Shown: positions 8,987 to 17,308 of the stretch, one piece after another
How the letters are laid out: every line of letters starts with the position of its first letter
Numbering within the stretch: position 1 is the first letter of the stretch
Source: DASSQJ01 sp963730165
GTDB lineage: Bacteria > Actinomycetota > Actinomycetes > Actinomycetales > Dermatophilaceae
Assembly (NCBI GenBank): GCA_963730165.1
Contig: CAVSQS010000003.1
Coordinates: 310,001 to 374,000, forward strand
Length of the DNA: 64,000 nucleotides
Direction of reading: 5' to 3'
The notes under the pieces: model-generated
Told to the model about the DNA's origin: nothing
Seen by the model: only the letters and a program-made list of their open reading frames with translations
Database searches by the model: none
Program-made: the position numbers and the translations under genes

Positions 8987-9337
8987 ATGAGCGAGACGCC
9001 CCACGACTGCCTGTTCTGCCGCCTCCTCGCCGGCGAGGTCCCCGCCGACGTCGTCGCCGAGACCGGTCACTCGGTCGCCTTCCGCGACATCAACCCCCAG
9101 GCGCCGACCCACGTCCTGGTCATCCCGCGGCGGCACGTCGAGAACGTGGCGCAGCTGGGCGCCGCGTCGGCCGAGGAGCTGGCCGACGTCGTGGCCCTCG
9201 CGGCCCGGGTGGCCGACACCCAGGGGGTCGACGGCTACCGCCTCGTCGCGAACACCGGCGCCCAGGCCCACCAGACGGTCTTCCACGCGCATCTGCACGT
9301 CCTCGGCGGCCGCAGCATGACGTGGCCTCCCGGCTGA
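8987..9337 (+). CDS. HIT family (HINT-type) nucleotide phosphohydrolase
   Basis: 116 aa. CLFCRLLAGEVPADVV at the N-terminus is the CxxC-containing HINT signature, and the catalytic triad motif HAHLHVL lies near the C-terminus (about residues 100-106). HINT proteins hydrolyse AMP-lysine and similar phosphoramidates; the physiological substrate is uncertain. TAGGGT (8975-8980) lies six nt before the ATG, so a leaderless transcript is likely. The gene lies between rsmE and phoH, a common actinobacterial position. Confidence 0.92.
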   Translation: MSETPHDCLFCRLLAGEVPADVVAETGHSVAFRDINPQAPTHVLVIPRRHVENVAQLGAASAEELADVVALAARVADTQGVDGYRLVANTGAQAHQTVFHAHLHVLGGRSMTWPPG

Positions 9338-9393
9338 TCGCCGGCCGGTGCCCGAGCGCGTCGGACCCGGCGCGCCCGTAGACTGTGAGCACG

Positions 9394-10500
9394 ATGACAG
9401 ACGCCCATACCGACCGCCCCGGACCCTCCGTCGAGGGCCCGGGCCAGCCGCACGTCCCGCACCACACCGTCACCGTCCCGCCGGACGTCGCCATGGTGAC
9501 CCTTCTCGGGCCCCGCGACGAGCTGCTGCGCACGATGGAGCGCCAGTTCCCCCGGGTCGAGATCCACGTCCGCGGCAACGAGTTCCACCTCGCCGGAGCG
9601 AGCGCGGAGGTCGCGCTCGTCGAGCGCCTCGTCGACGAGCTGCTCGCCGTCATCGACGGCGGCCAGCCGTTGAACCGTGATGCCGTCGAGCGGTCCATCC
9701 AGATGCTGCGCGCCCAGACCTCCGAGCGCCCCGCCGACGTGCTGACGATGAACATCGTCTCCAACCGGGGCCGGACCATCCGGCCGAAGACGCTGGGGCA
9801 GAAGCGGTACGTCGACGCGATCGACGCCAACACGGTCGTCTTCGGAATCGGGCCCGCCGGGACGGGCAAGACCTACCTCGCCATGGCCAAGGCCGTCGCG
9901 GCCCTCCAGGCCAAGCAGGTGGACCGGATCATCCTCACGCGCCCGGCCGTCGAGGCGGGGGAGCGCCTCGGGTTCCTGCCCGGCACGCTCAACGACAAGA
10001 TCGACCCGTACCTGCGCCCGCTCTACGACGCGCTCCACGACATGGTCGACCCCGACTCCATCCCCCGGCTGCTCGCCGCGGGGACGATCGAGGTCGCCCC
10101 GCTCGCCTTCATGCGTGGCCGCACGCTCAACGGCGCCTTCGTCATCCTCGACGAGGCGCAGAACACCACACCCGAGCAGATGAAGATGTTCCTCACCCGG
10201 CTCGGCTTCGGCTCCAAGATGGTCGTCACCGGCGACGTCACCCAGGTCGACCTCCCGGGCGCGAACCTCAGCGGCCTGCGCGTCGTCCGTGACATCCTCC
10301 ACGACCTCGAGGACGTCCACTTCGCCGAGCTCACCGCGTTCGACGTCGTCCGGCACCGCCTCGTCGGCGAGATCGTCGACGCCTACGGACGCTGGGACGC
10401 CGGGCAGCAGCGGCCGCAGGCGCGGGCCGCCCGCGAGGGCCACGACCAGCCCCGTCGCGGCCGGACCCGCCGCGACGAGCAGGACCGGCCGGGCTCGTGA
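9394..10500 (+). CDS. phoH: PhoH-like ATPase
   Basis: 368 aa. An N-terminal KH-like segment (RQFPRVEIHVRGNEF) precedes the PhoH AAA-type ATPase with Walker A GPAGTGKT, TRPAVEAGERLGFLPG, Walker B FVILDEAQNTT and GDVTQVDLP. TAGACT at 9379-9384 ends nine nt before ATG 9394, which suits a leaderless start; a GTG at 9385 is in frame but abuts the hexamer. The product probably works with the RNase YbeY encoded next, whose start overlaps the phoH stop by 4 bp. Confidence 0.93.
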   Translation: MTDAHTDRPGPSVEGPGQPHVPHHTVTVPPDVAMVTLLGPRDELLRTMERQFPRVEIHVRGNEFHLAGASAEVALVERLVDELLAVIDGGQPLNRDAVERSIQMLRAQTSERPADVLTMNIVSNRGRTIRPKTLGQKRYVDAIDANTVVFGIGPAGTGKTYLAMAKAVAALQAKQVDRIILTRPAVEAGERLGFLPGTLNDKIDPYLRPLYDALHDMVDPDSIPRLLAAGTIEVAPLAFMRGRTLNGAFVILDEAQNTTPEQMKMFLTRLGFGSKMVVTGDVTQVDLPGANLSGLRVVRDILHDLEDVHFAELTAFDVVRHRLVGEIVDAYGRWDAGQQRPQARAAREGHDQPRRGRTRRDEQDRPGS

Positions 10501-10964
10501 GCGTCGACGTCCTCAACGAGACCGAGGCCGAGCTCGACGAGCTCGAGCTCGTCGCCTGCGCCCGCTACGTCATGGATGCGATGCGGGTGCACCCCCAGGC
10601 CGACCTGTGCATCCGGCTCGTCGACGAGGCGGCCATGGAGACACTCCACGTCCAGTGGATGGACCTGCCCGGACCCACCGACGTCATGAGCTTCCCGATG
10701 GACGAGTTGCGCCCCGGCCGCGACGGGGTCGAGCCGGAGGAGGGCGTGCTCGGTGACGTCGTCCTGTGCCCCGGCGTCGCCGCCCGGCAGGCCCGCGAGG
10801 CCGGCCACGCCACCGAGGAAGAGCTGCTCCTCCTCACGACCCACGGCATCCTCCACCTCCTCGGGTTCGACCACGCCGAACCCGACGAGGAGAGGGAGAT
10901 GTTCGAGCTGCAGCGCCAGCTCCTGCTCACCTTCCTCGCGACCCGCGGCCGTCCGGGCGCCTGA
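10497..10964 (+). CDS. ybeY: Endoribonuclease YbeY (rRNA maturation factor)
   Basis: 155 aa. The zinc-binding signature HGILHLLGFDH (three histidines) lies near residues 118-128, and PTDVMSFPMDE is the conserved upstream block. YbeY acts in 16S rRNA 3' maturation and 70S quality control. The GTG start overlaps the phoH stop (GTGA), implying translational coupling. A CNNM/CorC gene starts 18 bp downstream. Confidence 0.95.
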   Translation: MSVDVLNETEAELDELELVACARYVMDAMRVHPQADLCIRLVDEAAMETLHVQWMDLPGPTDVMSFPMDELRPGRDGVEPEEGVLGDVVLCPGVAARQAREAGHATEEELLLLTTHGILHLLGFDHAEPDEEREMFELQRQLLLTFLATRGRPGA

Positions 10965-10982
10965 GCGGTCGGAGACCTGACG

Positions 10983-12272
10983 ATGACCCGGCTCGTCCTC
11001 GCGGCGGTCCTCGCCACCGTGCTCGCCTTCCTCATCTCGATGGCCGAGTCCGCCGTCCAGCGGATGTCTCGCGTGCGGGCCGAGGAGCTCGCCGACGAGG
11101 GCCGCCCCGGTGCCAAGGCGCTCGTGCGCGTCGTCGGCGACACCGCGGCCTACCTCTCGGTCCTCTCCTTCCTGCGCGTCATCGCCGAGTCCACCGCCGC
11201 CGTCATGGTCACCCTGGCCGCCGTGGACCTGGTCGAGGGGACGTGGCAGCCGTTCCTCGTCGCGATCGGGGTCATGGCGCTGATCTCCTTCGCCGTCGTC
11301 GGCGTCTCGCCCGGAACGCTCGGGCGTCAGCACGCCACCGCGGTGGCGCTGGTGGCCGCGCCGGTCGCGCTGTGGCTGCGCCGCCTGCTCGGTCCGTTCT
11401 CACGGCTGCTCATCGCCCTGACCAACGCGGTCACCCCCGGGAAGGGCTACCGGGACGGCCCGTTCGAGAGCGAGTCCGAGCTGCGCGACCTCGTCGACGT
11501 CGCGCGGGACAACCGGCTCATCGAGGCCGACGAGCGCGCCATGATCCACTCGGTCTTCGAGCTCGGTGACACCCTGACCCGCGAGGTCATGGTGCCGCGC
11601 ACCGACATGGTGGCCATCGACGCCGACCGGGTGAACCGGCAGGCGATGAGCCTGTTCCTCCGGTCCGGCTTCTCGCGCATCCCGGTCATCGGCGACGACC
11701 TCGACGACGTGGTGGGCGTGCTCTACCTCAAGGACGTCATGCGCCGTCTCAACGCCGACCCCGAGGCGGCCTCGCACGCGGTCACCGGCTTGATGCGGCC
11801 ACCGCGCTTCGTCCCCGAGAGCAAGCCGGTCGACGACCTGCTCCGCGAGATGCAGCTCGAGCAGACCCACCTGGCCGTCGTCGTCGACGAGTACGGGGGC
11901 ACGGCGGGGCTCGTGACGATCGAGGACATCCTCGAGGAGATCGTCGGCGAGATCACCGACGAGTACGACCGCGAGGCCCCCGAGGTCGAGGACCTCGGCG
12001 ACGGCCGCGTGCGCGTCGCCGCGACGATGCACGTCGACGACCTCGCCGAGCTCTTCGAGGTCGACCTCGACGAGGACGAGGTCGACACCGTGGGCGGCCT
12101 GATCGGCAAGACCATCGGTAAGGTCCCCATCCTCGGCTCGAGCTGCGAGGTCGCCGGGCTGCGCCTCACCGCCGAGCGGATGCACGGACGGCGGCACCGC
12201 ATCGCGACCGTCGTCGTCGAGCCGGTCGCGATGCCGGCTCCGGAGGAGCACGTGGAGGAGCGGGCCGGATGA
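10983..12272 (+). CDS. CNNM/CorC (hemolysin C) family transporter-associated protein
   Basis: 429 aa. The first 160 residues form a DUF21/CNNM-type transmembrane domain with three or four helices. A CBS pair follows (REVMVPRTDMVAID and HLAVVVDEYGGTAGLVTIEDILEEIVGEI), then a C-terminal CorC/HlyC domain. Family members are linked to Mg2+/Co2+ efflux, although substrates are mostly unproven. It lies between ybeY and era with a 4-bp overlap into era, the canonical order. A paralogue is at 34802. Confidence 0.92.
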   Translation: MTRLVLAAVLATVLAFLISMAESAVQRMSRVRAEELADEGRPGAKALVRVVGDTAAYLSVLSFLRVIAESTAAVMVTLAAVDLVEGTWQPFLVAIGVMALISFAVVGVSPGTLGRQHATAVALVAAPVALWLRRLLGPFSRLLIALTNAVTPGKGYRDGPFESESELRDLVDVARDNRLIEADERAMIHSVFELGDTLTREVMVPRTDMVAIDADRVNRQAMSLFLRSGFSRIPVIGDDLDDVVGVLYLKDVMRRLNADPEAASHAVTGLMRPPRFVPESKPVDDLLREMQLEQTHLAVVVDEYGGTAGLVTIEDILEEIVGEITDEYDREAPEVEDLGDGRVRVAATMHVDDLAELFEVDLDEDEVDTVGGLIGKTIGKVPILGSSCEVAGLRLTAERMHGRRHRIATVVVEPVAMPAPEEHVEERAG

Positions 12273-13189
12273 GCGAACAGCACTACGTGGCCGGCTTCGC
12301 CTGCTTCGTCGGCCGTCCCAACGCGGGGAAGTCCACCCTGACCAACGCCCTCGTCGGCCAGAAGGTCGCGATCACCTCGAGCAAGCCGCAGACGACCCGG
12401 CACACCATCCGCGGGATCGTCACCAGCGAGCACAGCCAACTCGTCCTCGTCGACACACCCGGCCTGCACAAGCCCAGGACCCTTCTCGGCGAGCGGCTGA
12501 ACGACCTGGTCCGCTCGACGCTGCTCGAGGTCGACGTCATCGGCTTCTGCCTTCCCGCCGACCAGCGCATCGGCCCGGGCGACCAGTTCATCGCCCGAGA
12601 GCTCGCGGAGGTGATGGAGGGCCGGGGCATCCCCGTCGTCGCCATCGCCACGAAGTCCGACGCCGTCGACCGCGAGCGGCTCGCCGAGCATCTCATCGCC
12701 GTCGACCGGCTGGGGGACTGGACCGAGATCGTCCCGTGCTCGGCGACGCGCGGCGACCAGGTCGACGAGGTGGCCCAGGTGCTCTCGGCCCACCTGCCGC
12801 CCTCGCCGGGACCGCTGTACCCCGACGGACAGCTCACCGACGAGCCGGAGGCGGTCATGATCGCCGAGCTGGTCCGTGAGGCCGCGCTCGAAGGCGTCCG
12901 CGACGAGCTGCCGCACAGCCTCGCCGTCGTCGTCGAGGAGATGGTGCCGCGCGAGGACCGGCCCGCGGACGACCCCCTGCTGGACGTGCGGGTCAACGTG
13001 TTCGTCGAGCGTGACAGCCAGAAGGCCATCGTCATCGGCCGGGGCGGCTCCCGCCTCCGCGAGGTGGGGACGACCGCCCGTCGGGGCATCGAGGGGCTGC
13101 TCGGGCAGCGGGTCCACCTCGACCTCCACGTCAAGGTCGCCAAGGACTGGCAGCGCGATCCCCGGCAGCTGCAGCGCCTCGGGTTCTAG
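12269..13189 (+). CDS. era: GTPase Era
   Basis: 306 aa. G1 is GRPNAGKST, G3 is DTPG, and G4 reads TKSD where NKxD is usual. A C-terminal KH domain carries VIGRGGSRLREVG. Era binds the 3' end of 16S rRNA and assists 30S assembly, fitting its linkage to ybeY. ATG 12269 overlaps the previous stop (ATGA). A perfect 14-bp palindrome, CCGGGTCGACCCGG at 13205-13218, lies between the era stop and the convergent LuxR-type gene and may serve both as a terminator. Confidence 0.96.
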   Translation: MSEQHYVAGFACFVGRPNAGKSTLTNALVGQKVAITSSKPQTTRHTIRGIVTSEHSQLVLVDTPGLHKPRTLLGERLNDLVRSTLLEVDVIGFCLPADQRIGPGDQFIARELAEVMEGRGIPVVAIATKSDAVDRERLAEHLIAVDRLGDWTEIVPCSATRGDQVDEVAQVLSAHLPPSPGPLYPDGQLTDEPEAVMIAELVREAALEGVRDELPHSLAVVVEEMVPREDRPADDPLLDVRVNVFVERDSQKAIVIGRGGSRLREVGTTARRGIEGLLGQRVHLDLHVKVAKDWQRDPRQLQRLGF

Positions 13190-13225
13190 GTGTACTGAGC
13201 CGGGCCGGGTCGACCCGGTGCGGGG

Positions 13226-13924
13226 TCAGAAGCTCCCGCCGCCGATGAGCGCTATCGCGTGGGCCCGGCTGCGCGCCCCGAGCCGGCGGACGATCTCGGC
13301 GACGTCCGCCGACACCGTCCGCTCCGAGACGTGCAGCTCCCGGGCGATCTCGCGGTCGCTCGCGCCCTCGGTGAGCAGGAAGCCGACGTCGACCATCCGC
13401 CGGGTGAAGGGCGGCGCCTCGCCGGGCGGCACGGCGGGCTCGCTCGCCGACCAGGTGGCCTCGAAGCAGCGGACCGCCTCGCCGACGACGGGGCCGTTGG
13501 TGCACGACCACACCTGGCCGACGAGCTCGTGCCCCAGCGGCGCCCCGACGTAGAGCAGTGCGTTGTCGAGCAGGAGCATCGGGGCGACGACGGGTCCGAC
13601 CCGCAGGTAGGGGTGGTGGTGGCTGGAGAGCATCGGCAGGCGGGTGAGTGTCGGGCGCGTCGTCACGTACCGGACGTCGACACCGCGTCGCCGGCGATCG
13701 AGCAGCCCCCGCGCCAGCCTCACCTCGGCCCACGTGGGCATGTGCGTCATGTGCCAGATGCTGTGGCGGAGGTCCGCGCCGGCCTCGTCGGCCTGGGCGC
13801 CGAGCAGGTCCGGGACCGGTCCGGCGGGACTCAGCCGCGGGTCGCCGGCCACGGCGAGACCCTGGACCCAGCGGAAGAACGCGGGTGGGTCGCACCCGAT
13901 CGGCGAGCGGCGTGAGCCCGCCAT
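13226..13924 (-). CDS. LuxR-type HTH regulator, second of a tandem pair
   Basis: 232 aa. A C-terminal LuxR/GerE HTH (LLTEGASDREIARELHVSERTVSADVAEIVRRLGARSRAHA is the family pattern; positions about 180-225) follows a 160-residue N-terminal domain. That domain contains VRYVTTRP and LRVGPVVAPMLLLDNALLYVG. There is no receiver domain phosphorylation site. It is paralogous to the gene immediately upstream, and the ATG overlaps that gene's stop by one base. The N-terminal part resembles TrmB/phospholipase-D-like sensor modules, but the ligand is unknown. Confidence 0.8.
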   Translation of the reverse strand: MAGSRRSPIGCDPPAFFRWVQGLAVAGDPRLSPAGPVPDLLGAQADEAGADLRHSIWHMTHMPTWAEVRLARGLLDRRRRGVDVRYVTTRPTLTRLPMLSSHHHPYLRVGPVVAPMLLLDNALLYVGAPLGHELVGQVWSCTNGPVVGEAVRCFEATWSASEPAVPPGEAPPFTRRMVDVGFLLTEGASDREIARELHVSERTVSADVAEIVRRLGARSRAHAIALIGGGSF

Positions 13925-14667
13925 CAGCCCGCACCGACGAGGACGGCGATCGCGTGACCGCGGCTGCGCGCACCGAGCCAGCTGACGACCCGCCTGACCT
14001 CGGCGGACACGGTCCGCTCGCTGACCCCGAGCGCTTCGGCGATCTCCTTGTCGCTGGCGCCCTCGACGAGCCAGAGGGCCACCTCCCGGGCCCGCGGTGG
14101 CAACGGGGGCCGGTCGACGACCTCGGTGCTCGGGACGGCCGCGTCCCAGGCGGTCAGGTAGGTCCGAGCGCCGCGCTGGACCAGGGCGGGGTCCTCGGTG
14201 GTCCAGAAGGTGTCGAGGAGCTCGGTGCCTGGGGGGCCGGCGAGGAAGAGCGCGTCGTCGACGACGAGCATCGGCCGGGGGACCGACCCGACCCGCACCG
14301 GGTCGTCGATGCAGGTGTGCAGCGGTGAGCGGCGCAGCGCTTCGTGAGGCACGAGGAGCCGCAGGTCGGTGCCGCGGGCACGGCTGTCGGCGTTGAGGGC
14401 GGCGTACTGGCGCAGCTGGGCCGTCGAGAGGTTCTGCTGCATGTTCCACGACCGGGTCTGGGGATCCCGCTCGTACCGGGCCAGGTGGTCGATCGCAGTG
14501 TTCCGGGGGCCGAGCAGGCGCATCCTCGGGTCGCCGCCCAGCATCCGCGCCGCCACGTCGTCGAAGAAGGCGAGGACGGCGTCCGAGGCCTGCTCTCCCC
14601 GCGCCACCTCGTCGCTCCCATCTCCCGTTCTGCGAGTTCTCGCAGCGCCGCTGGTGCGTAGCGCCAC
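13924..14667 (-). CDS. LuxR-type HTH regulator, first of a tandem pair
   Basis: 247 aa starting at GTG 14667. The minus strand has TACTGT 8 nt ahead, a leaderless-type context. N-terminal half: LGPRNTAIDHLARYERDP, LRLLVPHEAL and VRVGSVPRPMLVVDDALFLAG. C-terminal LuxR HTH: EGASDKEIAEALGVSERT. It shares its whole architecture with the downstream gene and so arose by tandem duplication. Translationally coupled to that gene and divergent from asd. Function unknown beyond DNA binding. Confidence 0.8.
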   Translation of the reverse strand: MALRTSGAARTRRTGDGSDEVARGEQASDAVLAFFDDVAARMLGGDPRMRLLGPRNTAIDHLARYERDPQTRSWNMQQNLSTAQLRQYAALNADSRARGTDLRLLVPHEALRRSPLHTCIDDPVRVGSVPRPMLVVDDALFLAGPPGTELLDTFWTTEDPALVQRGARTYLTAWDAAVPSTEVVDRPPLPPRAREVALWLVEGASDKEIAEALGVSERTVSAEVRRVVSWLGARSRGHAIAVLVGAG

Positions 14668-14757
14668 TTCGACACACAGTAGTGCCGTGACCGGTCACCG
14701 CGGGGGCCGCGGTCCGGTCGCCCTTCGGGGCCTGACTGTCCGGGCGGGGAGAAACGG

Positions 14758-14803
14758 ACGTGGCCGGGTGCGTGAACCAGGGGTGGTGAGCGCCCGGCCA
14801 CGT
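14758..14803. repeat. Perfect 11-bp inverted repeat in a divergent promoter region
   Basis: ACGTGGCCGGG (14758-14768) and CCCGGCCACGT (14793-14803), separated by 24 bp, lie in the 216-bp gap between the LuxR-type pair and asd. It could be an operator for the LuxR-type proteins or a hairpin. No T-tract follows. Confidence 0.5.
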
Positions 14804-14883
14804 CACCCTGCCTGCTGCCCTGCCGCGAGACCGCATGCTGGGCCGCCCGGGCGGCACGTCGGACCCTCCCTAGACTTGACCGC

Positions 14884-15918
14884 ATGCGAGTCGGAGTGGT
14901 CGGAGCCACCGGTCAGGTCGGTGGGGTCATGCGCGCGCTGCTGCGCGAGCGCGAGGTGCCGGTGGAGGAGGTCCGCTTCTTCGCGTCCGCCCGCTCGGCA
15001 GGTGCCAACCTGCCCTGGGGGGGAACCGAGGTCGTCGTCGAGGACACCGCCACAGCCGACTTCTCGGGTCTGGACGTCGTCCTGTTCTCCGCCGGCGGGG
15101 GCACCAGCCGGGAGTGGGCTCCCCGGGTCGCCGAGACCGGAGCCGTCGTCATCGACAACTCCAGCGCCTGGCGCCGTGACCCCGACGTGCCCCTCGTCGT
15201 CTCCGAGGTCAACCCCGAGGACCTCGACCACGTCCCCGCGGGGATCGTCGCCAACCCCAACTGCACGACCATGGCGGCCATGCCGGTGCTCAAGCCGCTC
15301 CACGACCACGCCGGGCTCGTGCGGCTGCGGGTCAGCAGCTACCAGGCCGTCTCCGGGTCGGGGGGCAAGGGGCTCACCGAGCTGGACGGACAGCTGCGGG
15401 CCGGTTACGCCTCGGGCGACCCGAAGGACCTCGCCCTCGACGGGACGGCCCTCGAGCTGCCCGCCCCCGAGGTCTACGCGGTGCCCATCGGCTTCAACGT
15501 CGTCCCCCTCGCGGGCTCGCTGGTCGACGACGGGTCGCTGGAGACCGACGAGGAGCAGAAGCTGCGCCACGAGTCGCGCAAGATCCTCCACCTGCCCGAG
15601 CTGCCCGTCTCCGGCACCTGCGTCCGGGTCCCGGTGTTCACCGGCCACAGCCTCGCCGTGCACGCCGAGTTCGAGCGTGAGATCAGTCCCGAGGACGCCG
15701 TGACCATGCTCTCCGGCTCACCCGGCGTCGTCGTGAGCAACGTGCCGAACCCGCTGCAGGCGGCCGGCCGGGACGAGGTGTTCGTCGGCCGCGTCCGCCG
15801 CGACCAGGCTGCCCCCGAGGGCCGCGGCCTGAGCCTCTTCGTCGTCGGTGACAACCTGCGCAAGGGTGCGGCCCTGAACGCGGTGCAGATCCTCGAGGAG
15901 CTCGCCCGCCGCCGCTGA
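14884..15918 (+). CDS. asd: Aspartate-semialdehyde dehydrogenase
   Basis: 344 aa. N-terminal NADP motif GATGQVGG; active-site cysteine in NPNCTTMA (about residue 128); SYQAVSGSG and the substrate-binding histidine region FTGHSLAVHAEF are also present. It converts beta-aspartyl phosphate to aspartate semialdehyde for lysine/DAP, threonine and methionine synthesis. TAGACT (14871-14876) is seven nt before the ATG, implying a leaderless transcript. No aspartokinase gene adjoins it, although asd is often paired with one. Confidence 0.95.
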   Translation: MRVGVVGATGQVGGVMRALLREREVPVEEVRFFASARSAGANLPWGGTEVVVEDTATADFSGLDVVLFSAGGGTSREWAPRVAETGAVVIDNSSAWRRDPDVPLVVSEVNPEDLDHVPAGIVANPNCTTMAAMPVLKPLHDHAGLVRLRVSSYQAVSGSGGKGLTELDGQLRAGYASGDPKDLALDGTALELPAPEVYAVPIGFNVVPLAGSLVDDGSLETDEEQKLRHESRKILHLPELPVSGTCVRVPVFTGHSLAVHAEFEREISPEDAVTMLSGSPGVVVSNVPNPLQAAGRDEVFVGRVRRDQAAPEGRGLSLFVVGDNLRKGAALNAVQILEELARRR

Positions 15919-15970
15919 CCCGGGCCCGGGCCGTCTCGACGCGGATCGCCCGCGACCCTAGGCTGGCGGG

Positions 15971-16228
15971 ATGGCTGGCAACGATGCTGACTTCGAGGCC
16001 GCGGTCGCGGCCGTCCCGGGCCTGACGCAGGACCCGGGCAACGAGACCAAGCTGAGGCTCTATGCCCTCTACAAGCAGGCCACGGAGGGCGACGTGCAGG
16101 GCAAGCGCCCGGGCTTCACCAACCCCGTGGGGCGCGCCAAGTACGACGCGTGGGCCGCGGTGCAGGGGATGGACCGCACCTCCGCGCGTGCCGAGTACGT
16201 GGACGTCGTGCGGGGGCTCACCGGCTGA
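15971..16228 (+). CDS. Acyl-CoA-binding protein (ACBP)
   Basis: 85 aa, the full length of an ACBP domain. LYALYKQATEGDVQGKRPG and GRAKYDAWAAVQGM carry the conserved Tyr, Lys, Pro and Trp positions that hold the acyl-CoA. ACBPs buffer long-chain acyl-CoA in the cytoplasm; they are ubiquitous in eukaryotes and patchy in bacteria. TAGGCT (15959-15964) is six nt before the ATG. The stop overlaps the convergent GNAT gene by 11 bp. Confidence 0.9.
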   Translation: MAGNDADFEAAVAAVPGLTQDPGNETKLRLYALYKQATEGDVQGKRPGFTNPVGRAKYDAWAAVQGMDRTSARAEYVDVVRGLTG

Positions 16229-17147
16229 CGCGGGGGTCCGTCCCGAGGTTCAGCCACGTCGACGTGATCTCCATCCCGACGTCGAGGTAGAGGTCGATCG
16301 CCCCGGTTCGCGAGTCGGTGGTCAGCTCGCTCGTCGTGGCGCCGTGGGCCCGGGCGTTGCCGAACCCGTCGGCGAGGAGGGCCCGGGCCAGGCCACGGCC
16401 GCGGTGCGCGCGGTCCACGGCCAGCTGTCCGACGAAACCCGAGCCCGCCGCGTCGAGGCGCGTGTAGCACGCGCCGACGACCCCCTCGGACTCGTGCTCG
16501 ACCGTCCGCAGCATCCAGGGCTCGAAGTCGGTGCGGTGGACGACGCCGGGTGCCCACTCCTCGAACGTCTGGCCGCTTCGATCCGACCACTCGCCGAACG
16601 CATCGGTGACCACACGGTGCGCCGCGCGGTGCATGCGGTGTCCACGGGCCGTGACGATCCGGTAGCCGGGGGGCGGTCGCCGCTCGGGCACGGCGGCACC
16701 GGGCGGCAGCCGGAGCACCCAGGAGGTCCACGAGAGGTCGTACCCGCGAGCCTCGAGGAAGCGGTGCGGTGCCGACCCCTCGGGGACCGACTGGCCCACG
16801 CGGGAGGCGCCCCAGGTCGCCGAGCGCCGCTCGCTCCACGCCGCCAGCCACGTCCCGACGCCGCGTCCGCGTGCGCCGGGGTGGACGGTGACCTCGGCCC
16901 TGGCCCCTCGGCGGGAGACCTCGGCGAGGCCGACGAGGCGCGCCCCGTCGAGGACGCCGACGGTGTCGCGCGCTAGGTCGCTGCTCGGCCTGGACCAGTC
17001 CGCCTCGATGTCCGCGCGCTCGACGAGGACCTCGCCCGCATCCTCGAGCTCTGCCGCGCTGACCAGCGCGTACACGGCCTCGAGGTCGTCGGGGGAGAGG
17101 GGCCGGCTCGTCAGCGGCCCGTCGGTTCTCGGGTCCACGGGATGCAT
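16218..17147 (-). CDS. Tandem GNAT N-acetyltransferase
   Basis: 309 aa with two GNAT domains. The first carries VTVHPGARGRGVGTWL (about residues 80-95). The second carries LAVDRAHRGRGLARALL (about 255-271). Both have the R/Q-x-x-G-x-G/A acetyl-CoA loop. The layout resembles mycothiol synthase MshD, but the second-domain ending ELTTDSRTGAIDLYLDVGM is not clearly MshD, so no symbol is given. The start ATG 17147 gives a complete first domain. Confidence 0.8.
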   Translation of the reverse strand: MHPVDPRTDGPLTSRPLSPDDLEAVYALVSAAELEDAGEVLVERADIEADWSRPSSDLARDTVGVLDGARLVGLAEVSRRGARAEVTVHPGARGRGVGTWLAAWSERRSATWGASRVGQSVPEGSAPHRFLEARGYDLSWTSWVLRLPPGAAVPERRPPPGYRIVTARGHRMHRAAHRVVTDAFGEWSDRSGQTFEEWAPGVVHRTDFEPWMLRTVEHESEGVVGACYTRLDAAGSGFVGQLAVDRAHRGRGLARALLADGFGNARAHGATTSELTTDSRTGAIDLYLDVGMEITSTWLNLGTDPRVSR

Positions 17148-17308
17148 TGTGCGGCAGGGCCGCCGGGCGGTCATCCGGTTTTCACCGCTACGGCAGAGGG
17201 GAATTCGACGGCGTCGGCCCCTTCCCGAGGCCGCGTCGCGGTGGATAGTCTCCAGTTCCGGTCTGTGCAGGCAGAGTGCGCAGCCGCAGGGAAATCCTTG
17301 GAGGACAC

